This document shows positions 19,395-27,576 of a stretch of 64,000 nucleotides of DNA, in pieces (positions within the stretch are counted from its first letter, which is position 1; each line of letters begins with the position of its first letter). The notes below the pieces were generated by a model, which saw only the letters and a list, made by a program, of their open reading frames with translations, did no database searches and had not been told where the DNA came from. The translations under genes and the position numbers were made by a program. The DNA is from Alphaproteobacteria bacterium (GTDB lineage: Bacteria; Pseudomonadota; Alphaproteobacteria; CALKHQ01). Location of the stretch: contig JAWKYB010000017.1 of assembly GCA_041396705.1 (NCBI GenBank), positions 59,974 through 123,973 on the forward strand. The letters are read 5' to 3'.

Positions 19395-19952
19395 TCAGCG
19401 GCGCAGCAACGCCTTCAGCATCGGGCGATAGTGGTCGAGCCCGGGGCAGGCGCGGTCCGGGTCCTTGCCGGCGTCGTCGCATCGCCGCAACAGCACGGCG
19501 GCCTCGGCATACGGCCCGGCGGCGAAGGCGGCCGCCTCGGCGGCGTCCATCGGCCCGCCCTGCAGCGCCAGGCTGCGCACCGACGCCGGCGACAGCCCGG
19601 CGGCGTAGTCCGGCGCGACCGCGCACAGATAGCGCTTTGCATCCACGTGCAGGCGCACGGGCTCGGTCACCGCCGCGCCGAACCATTGCGCCAGGTAGTC
19701 GGAGCCGATCTCCTCGTGACCGGCGTCGATGCCGCGCTCGGCCGCGTCCTCGCCCAGGTCGTGCAGCAGGTGGCCGATGTCGTGCAGCAGGCCGGCGGCG
19801 ATGGTGGCATGGTCGTCGGGCCTGGCCGCGGCGATGCCGGCCGCGGCCTGCAGCATGTGGGCGGTCTCGCTCAGCGCCTCTCCGAAATAGGCATGGCCGC
19901 CACGCGTCTGCAGGCGCAGCAGCAGGTCGTCGACGATCCGGTCCGCATCCAT
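19395..19952 (-). CDS. PhnZ-like HD-domain mixed-valent diiron oxygenase
   Basis: 185 residues. Matches the phosphonate-degradation HD family: GGHAYFGEALSETAHMLQ with its Tyr, Glu and His, the LLHDIGHLL HD pair, GIDAGHEEIG, RLHVDAKRYL, then SPASVRSLALQGGPM and a late RRCDDAGK aspartate. All expected metal ligands are visible, so an active diiron oxygenase is likely, as in PhnZ and TmpB, which cleave hydroxyphosphonates. No phosphonate genes are in the window. The stop of xseA lies 2 bp upstream, so it is translated from the same message. Confidence 0.82.
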   Translation of the reverse strand: MDADRIVDDLLLRLQTRGGHAYFGEALSETAHMLQAAAGIAAARPDDHATIAAGLLHDIGHLLHDLGEDAAERGIDAGHEEIGSDYLAQWFGAAVTEPVRLHVDAKRYLCAVAPDYAAGLSPASVRSLALQGGPMDAAEAAAFAAGPYAEAAVLLRRCDDAGKDPDRACPGLDHYRPMLKALLRR

Positions 19953-19954
19953 GC

Positions 19955-21583
19955 TCAGTCTCCGTTGCCGAACAGGTCGTCCTGCCGCGCGGCGGGCGGC
20001 GGCTCGCGGCGTGCCGCCCTGGGCGCGGCCGCGACGGGCTGGCGCGGACCGGGCGCGCCGGTCACCGCGACCGGGACCATGGCGCCGGGGCCGTCGCGGA
20101 ACTCGAGCCAGGCGCGGGCGCCGCTGCGCGTGCCGGCGGCCGACATCACCGGCTGGCCGGCATCGTCGCGGACGACCGCGAAGCCGCGTTGCAGCACCGC
20201 GCGATAGGACAGGCTCTCCAGCAGGGGACCGGCCCGGCCGAGCCGGTCGCGGGCGCGGACCAGGGCGCCGTCGCGCGCGCGGATCAGACGCCCGTCGAGC
20301 TGCGGCAGGCCGCTGCGGGCATGGCCGAGCTCGCGCCGCACCGGCGCCAGCGTCAGCCGGCCGGCGATGCGGTCCAGCCGCGCCCGGCTTGCCGCCAGGC
20401 GGGCGGCATGGGCGGCCGCGAGGCGCTGGGCGGCGAGGCGGAGAGCGGCCCGCTGCTCGGCCAGGCGCTGGCGCGGGTCCTTCAGCCGGCCGGCGGCGAG
20501 GCCGAGGGCATGGCTGCGCCGTTGCAGGTCTGCGCGCATGTCCTTGCGCAGGCTTTCGGCGCGGTCGTCGAGACGCTGCCACGCCGTCTCCAGCAGCCGG
20601 CGCGGATCGGGCAGTCCGCGGGCCAGCCCGGCAAGGTCGCGCTGGCGGCCGAGCGTGGCGCGGCGCGCGGCTGCAGCGAGCCGGCCGCCGTCCTCCGCCA
20701 CCCGTGCCATCAGGTCGGCGCGCACCGGCACCGCGATTTCGGCCGCCGCGGTCGGCGTCGGTGCGCGGCGGTCGGCGGCATGGTCGATCAGGGTGGTGTC
20801 GGTCTCGTGGCCGACGGCGGAGATCAGCGGGATCTGCGACGCGGCGGCGGCGCGGACCACCACCTCCTCGTTGAACGCCCACAGGTCCTCCAGCGAGCCG
20901 CCGCCGCGGGCGACGATCAGCACGTCGGGTCGGCGCGGCCAGCCGTCGGCGGGCAGCGCATTGAAGCCGGCGATCGCGGCGGCGATCTGCGCCGCCGCGC
21001 CCTCGCCCTGCACCAGCACCGGCCAGACCAGCACCCTGCGCGGGAAGCGCTCCGCCAGCCGGTGCAGGATGTCGCGGATCACCGCGCCGGTGGGCGAGGT
21101 GACGACGCCGATGACGTCGGGCAGATAGGGCAGCGGCCGCTTGCGCTCGGCGTCGAACAGGCCCTCGGCGGCCAGCTTGCGGCGGCGGTCCTCCAGCAGC
21201 TTCAGCAGCGCGCCCTCGCCGGCCAGCTCCAGCCGGTCGATGACGATCTGGTAGCTGGAGCGGCCCGGATAGGTGGTCAGCCGGCCGGTTGCGATCACTT
21301 CCAGCCCCTCCTCGGGCCTGAGCCCGATCCGGCCCAGCACGCCGCGCCAGATGACGCCGTCGAGCACGGCGTCCTCGTCCTTCAGGCGCAGGTAGCAGTG
21401 GCCGGAGCCGGGGAAGCTGGGCCGCGAGATTTCACCGCGGACGCGCACATAGCCGAACGCGTCCTCGATGGTGCCTTTCACCCGACGGGCGAGGTCGCCG
21501 ACGCTGACGACCGGCGCATTGCCGCCGGCGCCGGCGAAGCCGTCCTCGGAATCGGGTCCGGCAGGTGGCGATTGCTCCGACAT
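19955..21583 (-). CDS. xseA: Exodeoxyribonuclease VII large subunit
   Basis: About 542 residues. Seen: the N-terminal OB-fold (VRGEISRPSFPGSGHCYLRL), the catalytic domain start PDVIGVVTSPTGAVIRDILH, and the nuclease motif VLIVARGGGSLEDLWAFNEE with HETDTTLIDHAADRRAPTP, followed by a long arginine/alanine-rich coiled coil and a C-terminal SYRAVLQRGFAVV. It degrades single-stranded DNA with XseB, which is not in view. The start MSEQSPP (21583) is preferred; an in-frame ATG at 21619 is possible, and neither has a strong ribosome site. The gene diverges from purD. Confidence 0.95.
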   Translation of the reverse strand: MSEQSPPAGPDSEDGFAGAGGNAPVVSVGDLARRVKGTIEDAFGYVRVRGEISRPSFPGSGHCYLRLKDEDAVLDGVIWRGVLGRIGLRPEEGLEVIATGRLTTYPGRSSYQIVIDRLELAGEGALLKLLEDRRRKLAAEGLFDAERKRPLPYLPDVIGVVTSPTGAVIRDILHRLAERFPRRVLVWPVLVQGEGAAAQIAAAIAGFNALPADGWPRRPDVLIVARGGGSLEDLWAFNEEVVVRAAAASQIPLISAVGHETDTTLIDHAADRRAPTPTAAAEIAVPVRADLMARVAEDGGRLAAAARRATLGRQRDLAGLARGLPDPRRLLETAWQRLDDRAESLRKDMRADLQRRSHALGLAAGRLKDPRQRLAEQRAALRLAAQRLAAAHAARLAASRARLDRIAGRLTLAPVRRELGHARSGLPQLDGRLIRARDGALVRARDRLGRAGPLLESLSYRAVLQRGFAVVRDDAGQPVMSAAGTRSGARAWLEFRDGPGAMVPVAVTGAPGPRQPVAAAPRAARREPPPAARQDDLFGNGD

Positions 21584-21722
21584 GCTGCTATGCGGTGTCC
21601 CGCTTGCGGTGGCTGGCACGACTCATGCCAGGACACCATAAGACATGGCCGGCATGACATGCGCGTGACAACCGTCTGTCGCACGCGCCCGGCCACGATA
21701 CGGCAACGGCAGTGGGGTCGGC

Positions 21723-22997
21723 ATGCGTTTCCTGGTGGTGGGTTCGGGCGGGCGCGAACATGCGCTGTGCTGGGCGCTGGCGTCCTCGCCGATGGTCGAC
21801 GCGATCTATTGCGCGCCGGGCAACCCCGGCATCGCCGCCCACGCCACCTGCGTGAAGATCCGTGCCGACGACACCGAGAAACTGACCGCGTTCGCGAAGC
21901 AGGAGGGGATCGACCTGGTCGTGGTCGGGCCTGAGGCGCCGCTGGCCGCCGGCCTGGTCGACCGGCTGCAGGCGGCCGGCGTGCGCGCCTTCGGGCCGAC
22001 CGCGGCGGCGGCGCGGCTGGAGAGTTCCAAGGGCTTCGCCAAGGACATCTGCATGAAGGTCGGCGCGCCGACGGCCGCCTATGGCCGCTTCACCGCGGCG
22101 ACGGAGGCCAAGACCTTCGTCATGCGCCACGGCGCGCCGATCGTGGTCAAGGCCGACGGGCTGGCCGCCGGCAAGGGCGTGATCATCTGCCATTCGATCC
22201 CGGAGGCGGAGACGGCGATCGACGCGATCCTGGAAGAGCGCAGCTTCGGGCCGGCCGGCGCGGAGATCGTGGTCGAGGAGTTCCTGGAGGGCGAGGAGGT
22301 CAGCTTCTTCGCGCTGTGCGACGGCCGCTCGGCGGTGGCGATGGGCTCGGCCCAGGACCACAAGGCTGCCTATGACGGCGGCAAGGGGCCGAATACCGGC
22401 GGCATGGGCGCCTATTCGCCGGCGCCGATACTGGATTCGGCGCTGGAGGCGATGGTGATGGACCGGGTGGTCCGCCCGGTGGTGGCCGAGATGGCGGAAG
22501 CCGGCACCCCCTTCGTCGGCGTGCTGTTCGTCGGCCTGATGATCACGGCCAGGGGGCCGCAGGTGCTGGAATTCAACGTGCGCTTCGGCGACCCCGAGGC
22601 ACAGGTGCTGCTGACCCGGCTGAAGTCGGACCTGGCGCCGGTGCTGATCGCGGCGGTCGACGGCATGCTCGACCAGGTGGTGCTGCGCTGGCGCGAGCAG
22701 GCCGCGCTGTGCGTGGTGATGGCCGCCAACGGCTATCCGTCGGACTATGTCCGCGGCACCGAGATCCGCAACCTGCGCGAGGCGGCGCGGGCGGAGGACG
22801 TGATGATCTTCCATGCCGGCACCGCCAAGGACGGCAAGCGCCTGGTCGCCGACGGCGGCCGCGTACTCGGCGTCACCGCGCTCGGCGACACGGTCGCCAA
22901 GGCGCAGGCCCGCGCCTATGAGGCGGTGCGCAAGATCGACTGGCCCGACGGCTTCTACCGCACCGACATCGGCTGGCGGGCGGTCGCGCGGGGATAG
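21723..22997 (+). CDS. purD: Phosphoribosylamine-glycine ligase
   Basis: 424 residues, normal for PurD. Adds glycine to phosphoribosylamine in purine synthesis. Seen: the N-terminal FLVVGSGGREHALCWAL, ATP-grasp segments IVVKADGLAAGKGV and EEFLEGEEVSFFAL, the GPNTGGMGAYSPAP signature and FNVRFGDPEAQ metal site. The ATG at 21723 begins the conserved N-terminus directly. Confidence 0.97.
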   Translation: MRFLVVGSGGREHALCWALASSPMVDAIYCAPGNPGIAAHATCVKIRADDTEKLTAFAKQEGIDLVVVGPEAPLAAGLVDRLQAAGVRAFGPTAAAARLESSKGFAKDICMKVGAPTAAYGRFTAATEAKTFVMRHGAPIVVKADGLAAGKGVIICHSIPEAETAIDAILEERSFGPAGAEIVVEEFLEGEEVSFFALCDGRSAVAMGSAQDHKAAYDGGKGPNTGGMGAYSPAPILDSALEAMVMDRVVRPVVAEMAEAGTPFVGVLFVGLMITARGPQVLEFNVRFGDPEAQVLLTRLKSDLAPVLIAAVDGMLDQVVLRWREQAALCVVMAANGYPSDYVRGTEIRNLREAARAEDVMIFHAGTAKDGKRLVADGGRVLGVTALGDTVAKAQARAYEAVRKIDWPDGFYRTDIGWRAVARG

Positions 22998-23057
22998 GCA
23001 GGACGGGCGGCGGCGCGAGGCCGGTCGCACCACATCGCCAAAAAAAATCTGCAGCGA

Positions 23058-23086
23058 TGTCATGCTGCGCCGTGTTGGTTCGTCGA
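23058..23086 (+). promoter_or_regulatory. Candidate ECF-type promoter for the YciI/sigma pair
   Basis: TGTCAT at 23058-23063 and CGTCGA at 23081-23086, separated by 17 bases, lie about 50 bases before the YciI start. From memory, ECF42 target promoters carry TGTCGA at -35 and a CGA/TC-type -10; the match is partial, but the position fits autoregulation. Confidence 0.35.
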
Positions 23087-23136
23087 GATGTCGGGAGCGC
23101 CGCGTCGGTCGCTCCGCCGGTGCAGGAGACGGTGCG

Positions 23137-23559
23137 ATGCGCGTGATGGTGATCGTGAAGGCGACCGCGGACAGCGAGGCGGGGGCGCTGCCGTCGGCCG
23201 AGCTGCTGGCGGCAATGTGCGAATTCAACGACCGGCTGATCAAGGCCGGCGTGCTGCTGGCCGGCGAGGGCCTGCGGCCGTCGTCGCAGGGCAGGCGGGT
23301 GGCGTTCGACGGCGCCGGCCGCACGGTGGTCGACGGCCCGTTCGCCGAGACCCGCGAACTGGTGGCCGGCTTCTGGCTCTGGGAGGTGCCGGACATGGAC
23401 GAGGCGGTGGAATGGGTGAAGCGCTGCCCCAACCCGATGCCGGGCCCGAGCGAGATCGAGATCCGGCCGGTAGTCGAGGCGGGCGATTTCGGCGAGGCGA
23501 TGGCGCAGGATCTCGGCGAACAGCTCGACAAGATCCGCGAGCGGAGCAAAGGCGGCTGA
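23137..23559 (+). CDS. YciI/DGPF-family protein, ECF42 partner
   Basis: 140 residues. MRVMVIVKATADSEAGAL start, EFNDRLIKAGVLLAGEGL, then the diagnostic DGPFAETRELVAGFWLWEV and a PMPGPSEIEIRPV tail place it in the DGPF (YciI-related) family. Genes of this family are nearly always next to ECF42 sigma factors, as here (30 bp gap). The biochemical role is unknown; it is the usual regulatory target of the neighbouring sigma factor. Confidence 0.85.
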   Translation: MRVMVIVKATADSEAGALPSAELLAAMCEFNDRLIKAGVLLAGEGLRPSSQGRRVAFDGAGRTVVDGPFAETRELVAGFWLWEVPDMDEAVEWVKRCPNPMPGPSEIEIRPVVEAGDFGEAMAQDLGEQLDKIRERSKGG

Positions 23560-23589
23560 CGCAGGCTTGCGTCCCGTCGGGGCCCGCAG

Positions 23590-24903
23590 ATGGCGACCGA
23601 GCCGGCTGACGGCGCCCCGGCGCCGCAAGGCTGGGCCGACGCGACGGCGGCAGGCAAGACCGCGCGAACGATCGAGACGGTGTTCCGCATCGAGCGGGCC
23701 AGGCTGATCGGCGGCCTGGCCCGGTTCGTGCGCGATGTCGGCCTGGCGGAGGACCTGGCGCAGGAGGCGCTGGTGGCGGCGCTGGCCGAATGGCCGCGCA
23801 GCGGCGTCCCGGCGCGTCCCGGCGCCTGGCTGATGGCCGCGGCCAAGCGCCGGGCCATCGACGGCTTCCGGCGGTGCCGCATGATGGCCCGCAAGCACGC
23901 GGAGATCGCCACGGAAGCCGCGTTGGACGGCGGCGTCACCGTATTCGACGAGACGGAGGAGGATGGCCTGGGCGACCCGTTGCTCAGGCTGTTCTTCGCC
24001 GCCTGCCATCCGATGCTGGGTCCGGCGTCGCGCATTGCCCTGACGCTGCGCCTGATCGGCGGCCTCACCACCGCCGAGATCGCCCGTGCCTTCCTGTCGA
24101 GCGAGACGGCGATGGCGCAGCGGATCGCGCGCGCGAAGCGGCAGCTTCGCGGGGCCGGCCTGCGGTTCGAGGTGCCGGACGGGGCCGAGCGACGCGCGCG
24201 GCTCGGGTCCGTGCTGGAATCCGTCTACCTGATGTTCAACGAAGGCTATGCGGCGACCGCCGGAGAGGACCTGATCCGGCCTGCGCTCTGCGACGAGGCG
24301 CGGCGCCTTGGCCGCCTTCTCGTCGCCGTCGCCGACGACGAGCCGGAGGTGCACGGCCTGTCGGCCCTGATGGACATTCAGGCCTCGCGCCAGGCGGCGC
24401 GGGTCGCGGCTGATGGCGCGCTGGTGCCCCTGACCGAGCAGGACCGCACCCGCTGGGACCGGCTGCTGATCCGGCGCGGCCTCGCCGCGCTGGCCCGCGC
24501 CGAGGTCCTGGGCGGCGCCGACGGACCCTATGCGCTGCAGGCTGCGCTGGCGGCCTGCCACGCGCGGGCGCGTTCGGCCGGCGAGACCGACTGGAGCCGG
24601 ATTGCCGGGCTCTACGACCGCCTGCGCGCCGCCATGCCTTCGCCGGTGGTCGAACTCAACCGCGCGATCGCCCACGGCATGGCCTACGGACCGCAGACCG
24701 GCCTCGCGCTGCTGGCCCCGCTGGAAGGGTGCGCCGCGCTGCGCGGCTATGCGCCGTTGCCGGCCGCCATAGGCGACTGCCTGTTCCGCGCCGGCCGGCC
24801 CGCCGAGGCCCGGCACTGTTTCGAGCGCGCCGCCGCGCTGAGCGGGAATGCGAGGGAACGGGCCTTCCTGCTTTCGCGGGCCGCGGCCTGCGACAGCTCA
24901 TAG
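23590..24903 (+). CDS. ECF sigma factor with long C-terminal extension (ECF42-like)
   Basis: 437 residues. Sigma-2 region ARLIGGLARFVRDVGLAEDL with EEALVAAL-type continuation and ARPGAWLMAAAKRRAIDGFR; sigma-4 region RIALTLRLIGGLTTAEIARA. About 230 residues follow (from LGSVLESVYLMFNEGYAATA) that form the helical, TPR-like DUF6596 extension characteristic of ECF42. No anti-sigma factor is adjacent, consistent with that group, in which the extension controls activity. Forms an operon with the YciI gene. Confidence 0.88.
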   Translation: MATEPADGAPAPQGWADATAAGKTARTIETVFRIERARLIGGLARFVRDVGLAEDLAQEALVAALAEWPRSGVPARPGAWLMAAAKRRAIDGFRRCRMMARKHAEIATEAALDGGVTVFDETEEDGLGDPLLRLFFAACHPMLGPASRIALTLRLIGGLTTAEIARAFLSSETAMAQRIARAKRQLRGAGLRFEVPDGAERRARLGSVLESVYLMFNEGYAATAGEDLIRPALCDEARRLGRLLVAVADDEPEVHGLSALMDIQASRQAARVAADGALVPLTEQDRTRWDRLLIRRGLAALARAEVLGGADGPYALQAALAACHARARSAGETDWSRIAGLYDRLRAAMPSPVVELNRAIAHGMAYGPQTGLALLAPLEGCAALRGYAPLPAAIGDCLFRAGRPAEARHCFERAAALSGNARERAFLLSRAAACDSS

Positions 24904-25121
24904 GCGGGTCGGCCTCCGTTCCTAGATCCTTCGAACCGGGGCTGTGGCAGTCGGTCGATCACGTGGCTCGGCGACGCGCGGACAGCGCCTCGAGGCGTTT
25001 GCGCAGGCTGGCCTCGACATGACGCTCCACCGGCTCGGTCGGTTCGAAGCGCCACCAGCGCATTGCGCCCTGCCGATGGGTTGCGAGCAGAAGTCCGATG
25101 CCGGCGCCGGCCTGACCGTCC
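24904..25121. other. Short intergenic region between convergent genes
   Basis: 218 bases between the sigma factor stop and the FadR regulator stop. No gene, strong terminator or repeat was recognised. Confidence 0.5.
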
Positions 25122-25832
25122 TCAGGCGATCACCAGGTCGGAGTGGGCCACGGCGAGGTGCTCGTGGATCAGCTTGGTCGAGCCGTCGGAATCGCGGTCG
25201 CGGATGCGTTCGTAGATGGCGCGGTGCTGCTCGTTGTAGACCGCCATGCGGTGGGCGGTCAGCACCTTGTCCTTGGCGGCTCGCCACTGGGCATGGCCGC
25301 GGACGTGGTTGATCTGGCGATAGATCAGCACCATCAGCGGGTTGTGGGTCGCCTCCGCGATCAGCAGGTGGAAGCGCTGGTCCCAGTGGGTGAAGGTGTC
25401 CGGGTCCATCGACTGCTCAAGCTGCTCCACCGCCGAGGCGATCAGCGCGATGTCGCGCATGGTGGCGTTGCGCACCGCCAGCTGGATCATCGCCGGCTCC
25501 ACGGTCTGGCGCACCTGCACCAGCTCCATCGGGCTGGTGATCTCGGCGATGTCGGCGTCGGCCGGCTGGCCGGAGAAGGTGACGAAGGTGCCGCTGCCGA
25601 CGCGCCGCTCGATGAACCCGTCCTCGCACAGGTCCTCCAGCGCCTTGCGCACTGTGCCGCGCGAGCTGGCGAAGGTCTGCGCCATCTGGCGCTCGGCCGG
25701 CAGCCGCTCGCCGAAGGCGTAGACCCCGTCGATGATCGACTGCCTGAGCTTCAGCTTGATCCAGGCGGCGCCCTTGCGCTCGATCGACTGGCCTGCGTTG
25801 GTGTCGCGCACCACGGCAACGGTCTCGTTCAT
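25122..25832 (-). CDS. FadR-subfamily GntR transcriptional regulator
   Basis: 236 residues. N-terminal winged helix: YAFGERLPAERQMAQTFASS, then GTVRKALEDLCEDGFIERRV and GSGTFV. C-terminal FCD-type all-helical ligand domain with ELVQVRQTVEPAMIQLAVRN, FHLLIAEATHNPLMVLIYR and a late H-x-x-I region, where metal-binding histidines normally lie. It diverges from the FAD oxidoreductase that begins the glx-type cluster, so it most likely controls that cluster in response to an amine or carboxylate. The 207-bp space between carries TGGACC motifs. Confidence 0.9.
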   Translation of the reverse strand: MNETVAVVRDTNAGQSIERKGAAWIKLKLRQSIIDGVYAFGERLPAERQMAQTFASSRGTVRKALEDLCEDGFIERRVGSGTFVTFSGQPADADIAEITSPMELVQVRQTVEPAMIQLAVRNATMRDIALIASAVEQLEQSMDPDTFTHWDQRFHLLIAEATHNPLMVLIYRQINHVRGHAQWRAAKDKVLTAHRMAVYNEQHRAIYERIRDRDSDGSTKLIHEHLAVAHSDLVIA

Positions 25833-25901
25833 CGGGCGTCATCCCTGTCCCGGCCACCGGGCACACCGCGCGTCGCCGCGCCCGCCGGCAATTGACCAAA
25901 G

Positions 25902-25929
25902 TGGACCGAATTATGAACCAATTTGGACC
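25902..25929. promoter_or_regulatory. Candidate operator: paired TGGACC motifs upstream of the oxidase
   Basis: TGGACCGAA at 25902-25910 and CCAATTTGGACC at 25918-25929 lie in the regulator-oxidase divergent region. A near-copy, CCAATTCTGGACC, occurs on the opposite strand in front of glnT. The shared motif suggests a common regulator, probably the neighbouring FadR-type protein. Confidence 0.45.
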
Positions 25930-26039
25930 GAAATCAAGCTTCGGTACAGTATTGGCTATGCAGCCGGTCCGAACGGTCATAGTGTTCGGCCTGCAAGGCG
26001 TCGCGGGCAGCGGGCTGCCCGGCCTCACGGAGAGCATCC

Positions 26040-27383
26040 ATGGCGCTGCCATCCCACTGCCGTTACGTGATCATCGGGGCCGGCATCCACGGCCTCAGCA
26101 CGGCCATGCATCTGGCCAAGGGGCTGAAGGCGCGCGGCAGCGGCGGCGGGGCCGACATCGTGGTTCTGGACAAGGCCGGCATCGCGGCCGGCGCGTCCGG
26201 CATCGCCTGCGGCGTGATCCGCAACAACTACTACCAGCCGGCGATGCGCGAGCTGATGGCCCATTCGGTCTCGGTGTGGGAGAGCGATCCGGAGGCCTAT
26301 CACTATCACCCGGTCGGCTACATGCAGATCAGCCCGGAGGTGATGCACGCGCAGGTCGCCACCATCTTCGAGCAGCAGCGCGCGATCGGCTACGACAGCG
26401 ACTTCATCGAGGGCGACAAGGCCTGCACCGCCTACATGAAGGAGATTCTCAGCGACTGGCGCGCCCAGGGCATCACCAGCGTGCTGCACGAGAAGAAGGG
26501 CGGCTACGCCAACAACACCGCCTCGATGTACGGCCTGGCCAAGAAGGCCGAGGACGAGGGCGTGCGCATCGTCACCGGCGTCAAGGTGGTCGGCTTCAAG
26601 ACCGGCAACGGCAGCGGCGCGGTGAGCGCGGTCGAGACCGACAAGGGCAGCATCGCCTGCGACCACGTGGTGATCGGCGCCGGCCCCTGGGTGAAGAGCC
26701 TGTGGGACATGCTGGAGCTGCCGAAGACGGTCGACATCAAGGGCCCCGACGGCCAGATGCTGCGCGACGTGCCGATGTGGAAATACTGGAGCCTGCAGGA
26801 GGGCACGCTGGGCGTCGACCCGGAGCTGCAGAAGACCAACGACGGCCGCATGCCGCCGGTGATCCACGTCGACACCGACGCGCCGCTCTATTCCGACGTC
26901 GACGGCTCGCTGATCACCGACAAGCTGTGGGGCATCTACTACAAGCCCGACTTCAACTTCGGCGGCGTGCAGGGCGGCGCGATGCCGTTCCCGGTCGAGC
27001 GCCCGGCCGACGAGGTCGCGGTCGACCCCTACGGTCCGGATTCGCCGGAATTCATCGTCGACGACCACTTCGCGCACATGTGGTGCTCGGCGCTGGCCCA
27101 CTGCCAGGAACGCTTCTCCGGCCAGATCGGCCGTTACAAGAAGGAGCCGTCCGGCGGCATCGGCTGCTTCACGCCCGACAGCTTCCCGGTGTTCGACGTG
27201 TTCCGCGAGAACGTCCACGTCATCGCCGACTCCAACCACGGCTACAAGATGATCGGCGTCGGCCAGCTGGTCGCCGACGAGATCCTGGGTGGGCCGAGCC
27301 GGCTGCTGGAACCGTTCCGTTTCAGCCGCTTCGCCGAAGGCAAGCTGCACCCGACCTCGAACAGTCCGTTCCCCTGGAGCTGA
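26040..27383 (+). CDS. FAD-dependent oxidoreductase, sarcosine-oxidase-beta/DAO type
   Basis: 447 residues. FAD Rossmann motif YVIIGAGIHGLSTAMHLA near residues 9-26, the substrate-side segment GASGIACGVIRNNYYQPAM, and a C-terminal HVIADSNHGYKMIGVGQLVA flavin-contact region, as in the SoxB/MgdA (DAO) superfamily. The reaction expected is oxidation of a secondary N-methyl amine, such as N-methylglutamate. The usual partner subunits (SoxA, SoxD, SoxG or MgdBCD) are absent, so it may work alone. It heads the glx-type cluster, divergent from the FadR regulator. Confidence 0.85.
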   Translation: MALPSHCRYVIIGAGIHGLSTAMHLAKGLKARGSGGGADIVVLDKAGIAAGASGIACGVIRNNYYQPAMRELMAHSVSVWESDPEAYHYHPVGYMQISPEVMHAQVATIFEQQRAIGYDSDFIEGDKACTAYMKEILSDWRAQGITSVLHEKKGGYANNTASMYGLAKKAEDEGVRIVTGVKVVGFKTGNGSGAVSAVETDKGSIACDHVVIGAGPWVKSLWDMLELPKTVDIKGPDGQMLRDVPMWKYWSLQEGTLGVDPELQKTNDGRMPPVIHVDTDAPLYSDVDGSLITDKLWGIYYKPDFNFGGVQGGAMPFPVERPADEVAVDPYGPDSPEFIVDDHFAHMWCSALAHCQERFSGQIGRYKKEPSGGIGCFTPDSFPVFDVFRENVHVIADSNHGYKMIGVGQLVADEILGGPSRLLEPFRFSRFAEGKLHPTSNSPFPWS

Positions 27384-27443
27384 TCCGGGGCGCCGGCGCC
27401 GCTGCGCGGGGGCTTGCAGGCGCGCCATGATTGGTTAGACTGA

Positions 27444-27466
27444 GGTCCATACTGGTCCAGAATTGG
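27444..27466. promoter_or_regulatory. Candidate operator: GGTCCA repeats upstream of glnT
   Basis: GGTCCAT at 27444-27450 and GGTCCAGAATTGG at 27454-27466, followed by a further GGTCC near 27478, form spaced direct repeats in the oxidase-glnT gap. 27454-27466 is the reverse complement of CCAATTCTGGACC, close to the motif at 25918-25929. Confidence 0.45.
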
Positions 27467-27576
27467 GCCACACAATGGTCCGGTCGTTCGCCGCACCGCG
27501 ACGGGCGAAACCGGTCCGACAAGGCAAGAGCCGGCGGGCGCCGCGAGCGGCCGGTGAGGAGAGCAGGGGGCAGATC

